44,269 nt of DNA from Brevinematales bacterium. Lineage in GTDB: Bacteria > Spirochaetota > Brevinematia > Brevinematales > JAOACQ01. Positions 8,990-16,493 of the stretch are shown piece by piece. Made by a program: the position numbers and the translations under genes. Each line of letters starts with the position of its first letter. The first letter of the stretch is position 1. The stretch covers positions 1 to 44,269 of the forward strand of contig JAGVOW010000108.1 of NCBI GenBank assembly GCA_020052515.1, written 5' to 3'. A model generated the notes under the pieces. The model was given only the letters and a program-made list of their open reading frames with translations. It was not told the DNA's origin and searched no databases.

Positions 8990-9745
8990 ATGAAGCTTTT
9001 ATTTTATTTGCTGGTTTTATTTATTACTTCCTGTTCTTCCATTATAGATCTGGAAAATAAAGTTTTTCCTAAAAATGAAAACCCCTTTTCATCCCCTTTC
9101 AATATATGGGAACTACTGCCGGTAGAAAATTTAAAAGGGTATTGGAATTTTAACTCGGGAAACGCAGACGATTTAAGTGGAAACAGTAATAACGGAACCC
9201 CAGCAAATGGAGCGGTTTTAACAGCGAGCGGTTATAAAGGAAGCTATGCTTATCAGTTTTCATATTCCACTCAAGCTTATATCAGCATCCCCTACGCCCT
9301 CTCTCAAGACGCCATGAATGAGCTGACATTGATGGCCTGGGTCTATCCAACCTCATGGGATAACACTGCCTGGCATTACAATCGAATTATTTCCAAGCAG
9401 CCTGTATACATACTCAGAACAGCTAATGACGGGATACCGGAATTTGTTATTCAGACAACTTCTCATGGCTACCAATCTGTCGCGGACAGCGAAAAGATCA
9501 GCTTGAGTAACTGGCATTTTATCGCGGGGACCTTCGATGGAAAAATTTTAAGTCTTTATGTCGATGGAGTATTAAAAGCGAGCAATGGCCTGGGAGTGAC
9601 AGATACAATTCAGACAAATGCAGCTTCTATACGCATTGGAGATAATCCCGCTTTAATGGAAGGTTTTACAGGAAAGATCGACGAGATAACCGTCTGGAAT
9701 AAAGCTATTTCCAACGTTTTAGTACAAACGTTATATAATCAATAA
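8990..9745 (+). CDS. lipoprotein with LamG (concanavalin-like) domain
   Basis: 251 aa. The signal peptide ends in a lipobox with the modified cysteine at residue 15 (FITSC). After it comes a short linker, IIDLENKVFP, whose pattern is shared with the lipoproteins at 9847 and 11813. Residues about 45-250 form a LamG/jelly-roll lectin-like domain: LKGYWNFNSGNADDLSGNSNNG, then LTLMAWVYP, WHFIAGTFDGKILSLYVDG and GKIDEITVWNKA are the hallmark strands. Such domains usually bind carbohydrate or protein ligands on the surface. Unlike the next two lipoproteins, it is not followed by a barrel gene. A surface location is inferred. Confidence 0.88.
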   Translation: MKLLFYLLVLFITSCSSIIDLENKVFPKNENPFSSPFNIWELLPVENLKGYWNFNSGNADDLSGNSNNGTPANGAVLTASGYKGSYAYQFSYSTQAYISIPYALSQDAMNELTLMAWVYPTSWDNTAWHYNRIISKQPVYILRTANDGIPEFVIQTTSHGYQSVADSEKISLSNWHFIAGTFDGKILSLYVDGVLKASNGLGVTDTIQTNAASIRIGDNPALMEGFTGKIDEITVWNKAISNVLVQTLYNQ

Positions 9746-9747
9746 AT

Positions 9748-9816
9748 ATCCTACCAAAGGTAGGATAAAAACAGTACTCAAGGCAGCTTGTTTAAATCGG
9801 ATTTTTATAATAAAAT
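9748..9816 (+). promoter_or_regulatory. hairpin plus promoter leader of the Kelch lipoprotein
   Basis: A perfect hairpin ATCCTACC-AAA-GGTAGGAT (9748-9766) follows the LamG stop codon. It is followed by a segment (AAGGCAGCTTGTTT) that recurs before the lipoprotein at 11813, and then by TTGTTT (9788-9793), a 17-bp spacer and TAAAAT (9811-9816). The equivalent elements at 11715-11783 have the same order and spacer length. Confidence 0.65.
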
Positions 9817-9846
9817 AAATAGAACACAAGAGAATGGAGGTCACTT

Positions 9847-10863
9847 ATGAAAAGCCCTAATAGCTTTTTAAAGACGATTTTGATTTTAGGCGCTTTGACT
9901 TATATTTCTTCCTGCGGAAATATAAATGATTTAGAAAAAAGTATTTTTCCTGATTCACAAAACACATCTCCCAACGGATCTACCAACAGGGGCGCGGATT
10001 GGGTTCAGGCTACAGCCTCCGCGGCTTTTCAAACCCGCTACAATCACCAGGCATTAGTGTTTAACAACAACATGTGGGTAATCGCCGGAGGATCAGGCTC
10101 TGGCGGCTTTGGAGACGTTTGGCACTCTGCCAATGGCATCAATTGGTTTCAAGCTACAAACTCCGCTTTTTATCCTCGGAGAGAACACCAAGCACTTGTG
10201 TTTTCAAATCAGATATGGGTTATCGGAGGCGCTCGTCCATATACTAACTATGCGACAGATGTGTGGTGTTCCTCAAATGGTACAAACTGGTCTTTAGCCG
10301 CAGGCTCAGCCGAATTTTCCCCTCGCGCCTGCCATAGGGTAGTCGCATACAATGGAAAAATGTGGGTCATTGGCGGCGCCATACAAGGAATCACTAACAC
10401 AAACGATGTATGGACATCCTTCAATGGTATTAGCTGGACTAATGTCACTCCAGCGGCCGCTTTTTCCCCCCGTTATGATCATGCGGCAGTTGTTTTTAAT
10501 AGCAATATGTGGGTTATCGGCGGGCATACTTCTTCAGGTGAAACTAATGACATATGGTATTCCAGCGACGGTTTTACCTGGAATTGCGCCATACAAGCCG
10601 CTAATTTTTCCCCTCGTTACGGCCATTCAGCCGTTGTTTTTGAAAATAAAATCTGGATTATGGGGGGACAATGGAGCGGAGGTTATACAAATGACGTTTG
10701 GAGCTCAGTTGATGGCACCAATTGGACACAAGAATCTCCCGCGGCGGCTTTTACTCCTCGTTACGGCCATTCAGCCGTTGTTTTTGACAGCAGAATGTGG
10801 GTCATTGGCGGCGTGGCATCTCCTCTATGGGGCGGCAACAACGACGTATGGTATGAGCAATAA
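9847..10863 (+). CDS. Kelch-repeat lipoprotein
   Basis: 338 aa. Signal peptide with lipobox cysteine at residue 23 (TYISSC), then the linker INDLEKSIFP shared with neighbouring lipoproteins. The rest is six tandem Kelch blades of about 48-50 residues, each with a PRxxHxAVVF strand, a WVIGG core and a DVWxSxDGxxW strand. They would close as a six-bladed beta-propeller, a fold that usually binds other proteins or glycans. Two blades share a 32-bp stretch of identical DNA (10612-10643 and 10756-10787), 144 bp apart, so at least one blade was duplicated recently. A good GGAGG precedes the ATG. Paired with the barrel gene 31 bp downstream. Confidence 0.9.
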   Translation: MKSPNSFLKTILILGALTYISSCGNINDLEKSIFPDSQNTSPNGSTNRGADWVQATASAAFQTRYNHQALVFNNNMWVIAGGSGSGGFGDVWHSANGINWFQATNSAFYPRREHQALVFSNQIWVIGGARPYTNYATDVWCSSNGTNWSLAAGSAEFSPRACHRVVAYNGKMWVIGGAIQGITNTNDVWTSFNGISWTNVTPAAAFSPRYDHAAVVFNSNMWVIGGHTSSGETNDIWYSSDGFTWNCAIQAANFSPRYGHSAVVFENKIWIMGGQWSGGYTNDVWSSVDGTNWTQESPAAAFTPRYGHSAVVFDSRMWVIGGVASPLWGGNNDVWYEQ

Positions 10864-10894
10864 GCTCATATCCCAAATTTTAGAGGTGTAATTC

Positions 10895-11707
10895 ATGAAA
10901 AAAATTCTCCTGGCTTTTCTGTGTTTTCTTTGTGCTAATCTTTCTTTTGGAAATGTACAGTTGTTTGTTAAGCCAGGAGCCAATTTTTACGGAGACTCTA
11001 TAGGCTATCAGGTTCAACTAGGAGCTCAGGCAAATTTAAATTCATTACTCTCTTTTGTTCCCACAGGCCTTTTTGGCGGAGTTACAATCGGAATGCTGGG
11101 AGCTTCTCTTTCGAACTTTTCTCTCCTTGGTGAAAGCGCAACTTTAGGTCTGGGTTATCGCTTCCCCATTACAAAAATTTTTATTATTTCCCCCTGTTTC
11201 AGCGCGGGAGGAGGGCATATGGGTTTCAGAAAAGACCCCTTTTTTGCTGAAAAGTGGTTTCTCTCTTTTATGACTTCTGTAGAGTTTGAAATTTTATTAA
11301 ATAAAAATTTCTCCCTGGGAATGGATGTGGGCTACAATTTCTTTACACTGGATGTATACAATGGAGGCTTATTCAATCTTTCTCTGAAACTTTCTTACCT
11401 CTTTTCCGGCTCTTCGGACAATATTACAAAAGACAATGAAACAAACATCCAAACAAACACCATAAAAGAAATAAGCATGGAAACCAATTCATCAGTAATA
11501 ATAAATTTAGTAAAAAAACCGACCCGGAAATACCCGGCCGCCGAAATACAACAAATGACTGTCTCTGAAATTACAGCACTCGCTAAATGGGCAATGCAGG
11601 AAAATGAAAGTGAACACGCAAAGCTTTTAGTAAAAGAAGGATTGGTCAAAGAGCCGGATAACAATGAGTTGCTATCACTGCTGACCAAATTGATGACTGA
11701 TAAATAA
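10895..11707 (+). CDS. outer-membrane barrel-like protein with TPR-like tail (copy A)
   Basis: 270 aa. A cleavable signal peptide (ending near NLSFG) is followed by about 165 residues of alternating, glycine- and aromatic-rich strands (FVKPGANFYGD, ATLGLGYRFPI, FSLGMDVGYNFFTLD), as in small eight-stranded outer-membrane barrels. After a polar linker, the last about 60 residues are helical and TPR-like (ITALAKWAMQENESEHAKLL). They are almost identical in protein and DNA to the end of the gene at 13361, whereas the barrel parts differ much more. RBS AGAGGTG. It follows the Kelch lipoprotein and is probably co-transcribed. A partner or anchor role for that lipoprotein is inference. Confidence 0.8.
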   Translation: MKKILLAFLCFLCANLSFGNVQLFVKPGANFYGDSIGYQVQLGAQANLNSLLSFVPTGLFGGVTIGMLGASLSNFSLLGESATLGLGYRFPITKIFIISPCFSAGGGHMGFRKDPFFAEKWFLSFMTSVEFEILLNKNFSLGMDVGYNFFTLDVYNGGLFNLSLKLSYLFSGSSDNITKDNETNIQTNTIKEISMETNSSVIINLVKKPTRKYPAAEIQQMTVSEITALAKWAMQENESEHAKLLVKEGLVKEPDNNELLSLLTKLMTDK

Positions 11708-11714
11708 TTGGAAA

Positions 11715-11783
11715 ACCCTCCCCAGGGTATGATAAAAACCATCCTTAAGGTAGCTTGTTTTCAATTGAATTGTACAGTAAAAT
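11715..11783 (+). promoter_or_regulatory. hairpin plus promoter leader of the beta-helix lipoprotein
   Basis: Hairpin ACCCT-CCCC-AGGGT (11715-11728), then GATAAAAACC and AAGGTAGCTTGTTT, then TTGTTT (11755-11760), a 17-bp spacer and TAAAAT (11778-11783). The order and several blocks of sequence match the leader at 9748-9816. Confidence 0.65.
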
Positions 11784-11812
11784 GAATAAAATAGTAAAAA
11801 AAGGAGATGTTT

Positions 11813-13348
11813 ATGAAATTTTGTAAAATAATTTTAACTCTTGGTGCTTTGAGCTACTTTTTTTCCTGCAGTGGGGTAGCGGATCTAAAAAACCAGATTT
11901 TTCCGAATGAAAAGACATCTTACCCCTCGTCTTCAGCCCTTATAATCTATGTGGCTACAAATGGGAATGACTTAAACAACGGCACCAACGCAAACGCCCC
12001 ATTATTAAACATTCAAACAGCTATAGACAGAACAAGCGTAAGCGGGACAATGATTCGCATCGGCGCCGGGACTTATACCCCTGGAGCAGGCTTGAACTTT
12101 TTGTCAAACGGCATTAGTATTAATGGAAAGCATAATTTAACATTGTCAGGCGGTTATAACCCTGATTTTACAGCAAATACCGGCTTGGCTATTTTAGATG
12201 GCTCCAGCACTCTTTACCATGTTGTCAACGCGAAATACCTGGCCAATTTAACAATAGAAGGGATGATTATTCAGGGAGGCAATGCTTCTGTTAATGATGG
12301 GGAAAATAGCTTTGGAGCGGGAATTTACTTAAAAGGCGTCTCAAATAGTATTTTTTCAAATTGTGTAATAAATAATAATGTGGCAACCAACAATGGCATA
12401 GGAGGCGGTTTATACGCGGAAGATTCCAGCTATAATACATTCTCTTTGACTATTTCAAACAACTTTGCGTTGATCAGCGGGAATGCCGGAGGCCTTTACA
12501 TCACTAACGGCAATAGCAACAGTATATTGGGGCGTATTTCTGAGAATAAGATTCAGAGCGGATTGGCCACGGGATGTTTTATTCAGGGAAACTCCAATTA
12601 TATCAACACGGTGATCAGCAATAATATTTCAATAGTCTCAGCCGCCGGAAACGGTATTTACCTATCAGGAGACTATAATCTCCTTATGGGTTATATCCAA
12701 AACGCGGCAATGGGCAGCCAGGGCGCTTTTATAATCGGCAGCCGCAATTCATTCTCGGGGTTAATCGCCAATTCTGGCGGAACGAGAGGCCTGAGCCTTC
12801 AGGGTGACAGCAATATTATATCAGGCAATATAAGTAATTGCAGTTTTTCTATTACACCTCAAGAAGTTAAAGGAGCCGGGATTTCGGCCATTGGAAATTA
12901 TAACACCATTACCGCAAACGTGATGGACTGCAATATTAATAACAATGGCAATCCGCCAAAAGGCATCGGGTTATTTATATCAGGTAATAATAATATTGTC
13001 AGCAATAACAGGATAACAAGGAACAATATATCGACCGGGGGAGCATTTCACACTAACTCATACGGCGGCGGGATTTATTTAAGCGGCACAAACAATTATA
13101 TCAATAGTATTATTACGGGAAATGACTCGAAGGGATACTATACTAACGACACTTTGTCATATATGGGCTTCGGAGGCGGAATTTACCTGGATTCCCTCTG
13201 TTTAAACAATGTCATCGCCGGCATCATAAGCAACAATACAGCTTCCGGTTTTGGCGGCGGCCAGGGCGGCGGGATTTACAATGCCGGAGGCGCCGTGACT
13301 ATAACCGCTCTCGTAACAAACAATTTCCCGGATAACATAAAACCATAG
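11813..13348 (+). CDS. lipoprotein with right-handed parallel beta-helix
   Basis: 511 aa from ATG 11813. An ATG at 11807 is in frame but directly abuts the ribosome binding site AAGGAG (11801-11806), so the second ATG, six bases further on, is preferred. Signal peptide with lipobox cysteine at residue 19, very similar to that of the Kelch lipoprotein (ILTLGALSYFFSC), then the linker VADLKNQIFP. From about residue 40 a DUF1565-type start (IYVATNGNDLNNGTNANAP) leads into a long series of short repeats rich in N, G, I and S (such as YNTF, NIVSNN, GGGIYL), the signature of a parallel beta-helix. Such folds occur in surface adhesins and polysaccharide-acting enzymes; no catalytic residues are recognisable. 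Paired with the barrel gene 12 bp downstream. Confidence 0.88.
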   Translation: MKFCKIILTLGALSYFFSCSGVADLKNQIFPNEKTSYPSSSALIIYVATNGNDLNNGTNANAPLLNIQTAIDRTSVSGTMIRIGAGTYTPGAGLNFLSNGISINGKHNLTLSGGYNPDFTANTGLAILDGSSTLYHVVNAKYLANLTIEGMIIQGGNASVNDGENSFGAGIYLKGVSNSIFSNCVINNNVATNNGIGGGLYAEDSSYNTFSLTISNNFALISGNAGGLYITNGNSNSILGRISENKIQSGLATGCFIQGNSNYINTVISNNISIVSAAGNGIYLSGDYNLLMGYIQNAAMGSQGAFIIGSRNSFSGLIANSGGTRGLSLQGDSNIISGNISNCSFSITPQEVKGAGISAIGNYNTITANVMDCNINNNGNPPKGIGLFISGNNNIVSNNRITRNNISTGGAFHTNSYGGGIYLSGTNNYINSIITGNDSKGYYTNDTLSYMGFGGGIYLDSLCLNNVIAGIISNNTASGFGGGQGGGIYNAGGAVTITALVTNNFPDNIKP

Positions 13349-13360
13349 GGTGAAGCTAAG

Positions 13361-14146
13361 ATGAAAAAAGTTATTTTAATTTTATTATTCTTTTACGCTA
13401 ATTTTTCGTTTGGGAATATGCAGGTATTTTTGAAGCCGGGAATCGATTTTTACTCAGATAAAATCGGCTATAACGGCGAATTCGGCCTTCAGGCAGATTT
13501 GAACCCGCTGCTTTTTTTTGTGCCTTCGGGTTTTTTCGCAGGCTTTACGGTGGGCATCTTTGGCTCTTCTCTTTCCAATTTTTACTTTTTGGGAGAAAAC
13601 CTGAATTTGAATATTGGTTATCATTTTAATATCGCAAAGAATTTTACTATTTCTCCTTATTTATCAGGAGGCGGCGGACACATCGACTTCTGGGAAGAAC
13701 CAAAGCATGCCGATAAGTGGCTTCTTTCTATTGCCCCTTCCATTGAGTTTCAAATCTTATTAAACGACAATTTCTCCGTCGGAATAGACAGCGGCTATCG
13801 CTTTTTTACATTAGACATCGGTAATGGCGGTGTACTAACTACTTCCCTGAGATTTACTTATCTTTTTTCTGATCCGCAAAATCATTCTAAAAAAACGAAC
13901 TCCAATCAGATGAATCTTCAAACCAATTCATCAACAATAATAAATTTAGTAAAAAAACCGATCCGGAAATATCCGGCCGCCGAAATACAACAAATGACTG
14001 TCTCTGAAATTACAGCACTCGCAAAATGGGCAATACAGGAAAACGAGAGCGAATACGCAAAGCTTTTAGTAAAAGAAGGTTTGGTCAAAGAACCGGATAA
14101 CCCGGAATTATTGTCCATTTTGACAAATTTAATGAATAAGAAGTGA
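13361..14146 (+). CDS. outer-membrane barrel-like protein with TPR-like tail (copy B)
   Basis: 261 aa and a paralogue of the protein at 10895-11707. It has a signal peptide (ending near NFSFG), a barrel-like region with the same strand order (FLKPGIDFYSD, LNLNIGYHFNI, SVGIDSGYRFFTLD), a shorter polar linker, and the same helical tail (KYPAAEIQQMTVSEITALAKW). It starts 12 bp after the beta-helix lipoprotein, the same lipoprotein-then-barrel order as in the first pair. The tail-coding DNA (from about 13920 to 14100) is nearly identical to the other copy, which suggests gene conversion or strong constraint on this part. Confidence 0.8.
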   Translation: MKKVILILLFFYANFSFGNMQVFLKPGIDFYSDKIGYNGEFGLQADLNPLLFFVPSGFFAGFTVGIFGSSLSNFYFLGENLNLNIGYHFNIAKNFTISPYLSGGGGHIDFWEEPKHADKWLLSIAPSIEFQILLNDNFSVGIDSGYRFFTLDIGNGGVLTTSLRFTYLFSDPQNHSKKTNSNQMNLQTNSSTIINLVKKPIRKYPAAEIQQMTVSEITALAKWAIQENESEYAKLLVKEGLVKEPDNPELLSILTNLMNKK

Positions 14147-14205
14147 GAATTTCCCAGAAGCCGCGAAGTATTATTCCAACAGCGACGCGCGCTCTTGCGC
14201 ATAAA

Positions 14206-14235
14206 TCCCCCTAACCCCCTTTAGAAAGGGGGAAT
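14206..14235. repeat. short GC-rich dispersed repeat (copy 3)
   Basis: Complementary C-rich and G-rich arms (CCCCCT and AGGGGG) around TTAGAA. It resembles the repeats at 2116-2149 and 5974-6005, and lies between the barrel gene and the MoxR promoter. Confidence 0.5.
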
Positions 14236-14257
14236 TCACAAGAAAACAAAAAAAACC

Positions 14258-14285
14258 TTGATTTAATTAAAACTTGGTGTATAAT
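14258..14285 (+). promoter_or_regulatory. promoter of the MoxR operon
   Basis: TTGATT (14258-14263), a 16-bp spacer and a perfect TATAAT (14280-14285), about 30 bp before the ATG at 14315. A GGGGGAG ribosome binding site lies between. Confidence 0.65.
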
Positions 14286-14314
14286 CATAACTAAATGCTT
14301 TTACGGGGGAGTTT

Positions 14315-15289
14315 ATGGATTTTGCTGAAATTCAGGTCTATTCAGAAAAATTAATTGCCAATATTGAAAAAGTCATTGTTGGAAAGAGAACGGTGATTGA
14401 GAAAGCGCTCACCTCTTTTTTCTGTAGAGGCCATATTCTGATAGAAGACGTTCCAGGTGTCGGTAAAACCATGCTGGCTCGCGCTATCGCAAAATCGATA
14501 GACGCGAATTTTAGAAGAATCCAGGGAACTCCGGACTTATTGCCGGCGGATATTCTAGGAGTCTCTATTTATAACCCGGATACAAAAAAATTCGAATACC
14601 GCAAAGGCCCTATTTTCTCACAGATTGTTCTTGTAGATGAAATCAACCGCGCGACGCCAAAGACCCAATCCGCTCTATTGGAAGCTATGGGTGAAACACA
14701 AATTTCCGTAGAAGGTGTTTCCATCCCTTTGCCGGAACCTTTTTTCGTGATCGCTACAGAAAACCCTATTGAATTTGAGGGAACTTTTCCCCTTCCAGAA
14801 GCACAGATGGATCGTTTTTTTGTCAGCATTTCGCTGGGTTACCCTTCCGCGAAACAAGAAGAAGAAATCATCATGATGCAGAACCAGGCCCATCCTATTC
14901 ATTCTCTTTGCCCTGTTGCTAAAACAGAAGAAATTATTAACATTCAGAATTTGATTCATAAGGTACATGTCGATAATACATTACGCGAGTACATAGTATC
15001 AATTGTAGGGAATACCCGTCAGGATCCCAACCTTCTTCTTGGTTCTTCACCAAGAGGAAGCCTTTGCCTTTACAAAGCATCACAGGCTTATGCCGCGATT
15101 CAGGGAAGGGATTATGTGATTCCGGAGGATATAAAAAATCTGGCGGTAGAAGTGTTAAAGCACAGAATTATCCTTCGCTCTGAAGCAAAACTCAAAAACT
15201 TAAAACCGGAAAATGTGATTGAGCGGATCCTGGCCAGCCTGCCGGTTCCATTAAAAGAAACCGATTCTAAAACAGCCCCGCAGCAGTAG
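14315..15289 (+). CDS. MoxR-family AAA+ ATPase
   Basis: 324 aa, the normal length for the family. Walker A is seen in DVPGVGKTMLARA (about residues 47-59), Walker B in ILVDEINRATPKTQSALLEAM (positions about 106-126), and sensor 1 in FFVIATENPIEFEGTFPLPEAQMDRF. The C-terminal helical lid contains GSSPRGSL. MoxR ATPases act as chaperone-like remodelling enzymes that work with VWA-domain proteins and are usually encoded beside DUF58 and VWA genes, as here: DUF58 follows 12 bp later and a VWA protein lies at 18685-20373. The client is unknown. Confidence 0.95.
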   Translation: MDFAEIQVYSEKLIANIEKVIVGKRTVIEKALTSFFCRGHILIEDVPGVGKTMLARAIAKSIDANFRRIQGTPDLLPADILGVSIYNPDTKKFEYRKGPIFSQIVLVDEINRATPKTQSALLEAMGETQISVEGVSIPLPEPFFVIATENPIEFEGTFPLPEAQMDRFFVSISLGYPSAKQEEEIIMMQNQAHPIHSLCPVAKTEEIINIQNLIHKVHVDNTLREYIVSIVGNTRQDPNLLLGSSPRGSLCLYKASQAYAAIQGRDYVIPEDIKNLAVEVLKHRIILRSEAKLKNLKPENVIERILASLPVPLKETDSKTAPQQ

Positions 15290-15301
15290 GAATATTGTTT
15301 T

Positions 15302-16483
15302 ATGGGAATTTCAAGGTTTGTTTTGCTGCTATTCCTTCTCTTGCTGAATTTCTTGTTTATTGATTTTCCCGGAGCGAAGATCGCGTTCTATGGAGTGTTG
15401 GCCGCGTTGTTTTCCAATTACTTATACAAAAGATTGATCGCAAAAAACTTTCAAATACGGCGGGATTCTGAAACTTATAAGATATTCGCCGGCATCCGCG
15501 AAGTCAACACATTGGTAGTTTCCAATCCAACCCTCTTTCCGGTCCATGCCCTGAGTGTAATCGACTATACGGATCTCAACATATCCACTGAACAAAGCCA
15601 CCCATCCTTGATATCCGTGCCTTCTTATGGAGAAAAAAGGTTTGACTATCTCATTAATGGAAGAAAAAGAGGGAAATACAAAACAGGCCCCTCTATTGTA
15701 AAATTCAAAGACTTGATGGGGCTTTTTTCCTTTGAATACGAATTTGATACGATAAAGGAAATTATTGTTTATCCAGATATTATCAAAACCGTAAACATTC
15801 CCTTTAAAAGCATGCAGCCGCTGGGCGCAATCAAAAACAGAGTGCCTATTTTTGAGGACCCTTCGATTATCACCGGATTAAGGGAATACCAACTGGGAGA
15901 TGAAATCAAAAGGATCAACTGGAAGATTTCCGCGAAATATGACAAATTTTTAGTCAACACCTATCAGCCGACTATTTCATCAGGAAGCCTTATTTTCCTC
16001 AATCTGCTTGAGACAGATTACGATTACAAAAATAAAGAATACTATATAGAACGGGGAATAGAAACCGCGGCCTCTTTAGTCAGTCAGTTTTTTCTTCTCC
16101 GCCAGGATATAGCTTTTGTCTCAAATTGCCGTATTGACAATGAAGACAATGTCTTATCCACACCTTTAGGAAAAGGGAAAGAGCATTTCTCTGATATTTT
16201 AACCCAGATGGCAATTATGGAGCCGGCCAGGAAAATGCGGGTCAGTGAAGCTATCGGCATAGCGGAATTAAGCATCCCATGGGGCGTTAGTATCTATGTA
16301 CTGACTCCCAGATTATCCGAAGCGGATTTATTTCAATTGGTAACTTTTCAGAAATCCGGGCACACGATCGTTATTATCAACATTGGGCCGGAAATCAGAA
16401 GAGACTTAAGCTTATGGAATGTAGGTTTTTTAAGTTACTACGCGGAAATACAAAACGGCTTTGTCAGCCTTATGAAAATCTAA
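15302..16483 (+). CDS. DUF58 membrane protein
   Basis: 393 aa. Two membrane helices near the N-terminus (about 5-40) are followed by a beta-rich region and the DUF58 signature around residues 198-222: GLREYQLGDEIKRINWKISA, then FLVNTYQP. The C-terminal half has a VWA-like alternating fold. The conserved G-x-R-x-Y-x-x-GD-x-x-R-x-I-x-W pattern is intact. DUF58 proteins are standard companions of MoxR ATPases. The gene lies 12 bp after moxR and 10 bp before the next gene, so the three are co-transcribed. Confidence 0.93.
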   Translation: MGISRFVLLLFLLLLNFLFIDFPGAKIAFYGVLAALFSNYLYKRLIAKNFQIRRDSETYKIFAGIREVNTLVVSNPTLFPVHALSVIDYTDLNISTEQSHPSLISVPSYGEKRFDYLINGRKRGKYKTGPSIVKFKDLMGLFSFEYEFDTIKEIIVYPDIIKTVNIPFKSMQPLGAIKNRVPIFEDPSIITGLREYQLGDEIKRINWKISAKYDKFLVNTYQPTISSGSLIFLNLLETDYDYKNKEYYIERGIETAASLVSQFFLLRQDIAFVSNCRIDNEDNVLSTPLGKGKEHFSDILTQMAIMEPARKMRVSEAIGIAELSIPWGVSIYVLTPRLSEADLFQLVTFQKSGHTIVIINIGPEIRRDLSLWNVGFLSYYAEIQNGFVSLMKI

Positions 16484-16493
16484 GGGGTTTAAG

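Noticed and set aside
14147-14314. Extra gene between the barrel protein and moxR
   Set aside because: Only a repeat, a promoter and a ribosome binding site are seen; no frame is coding-like.
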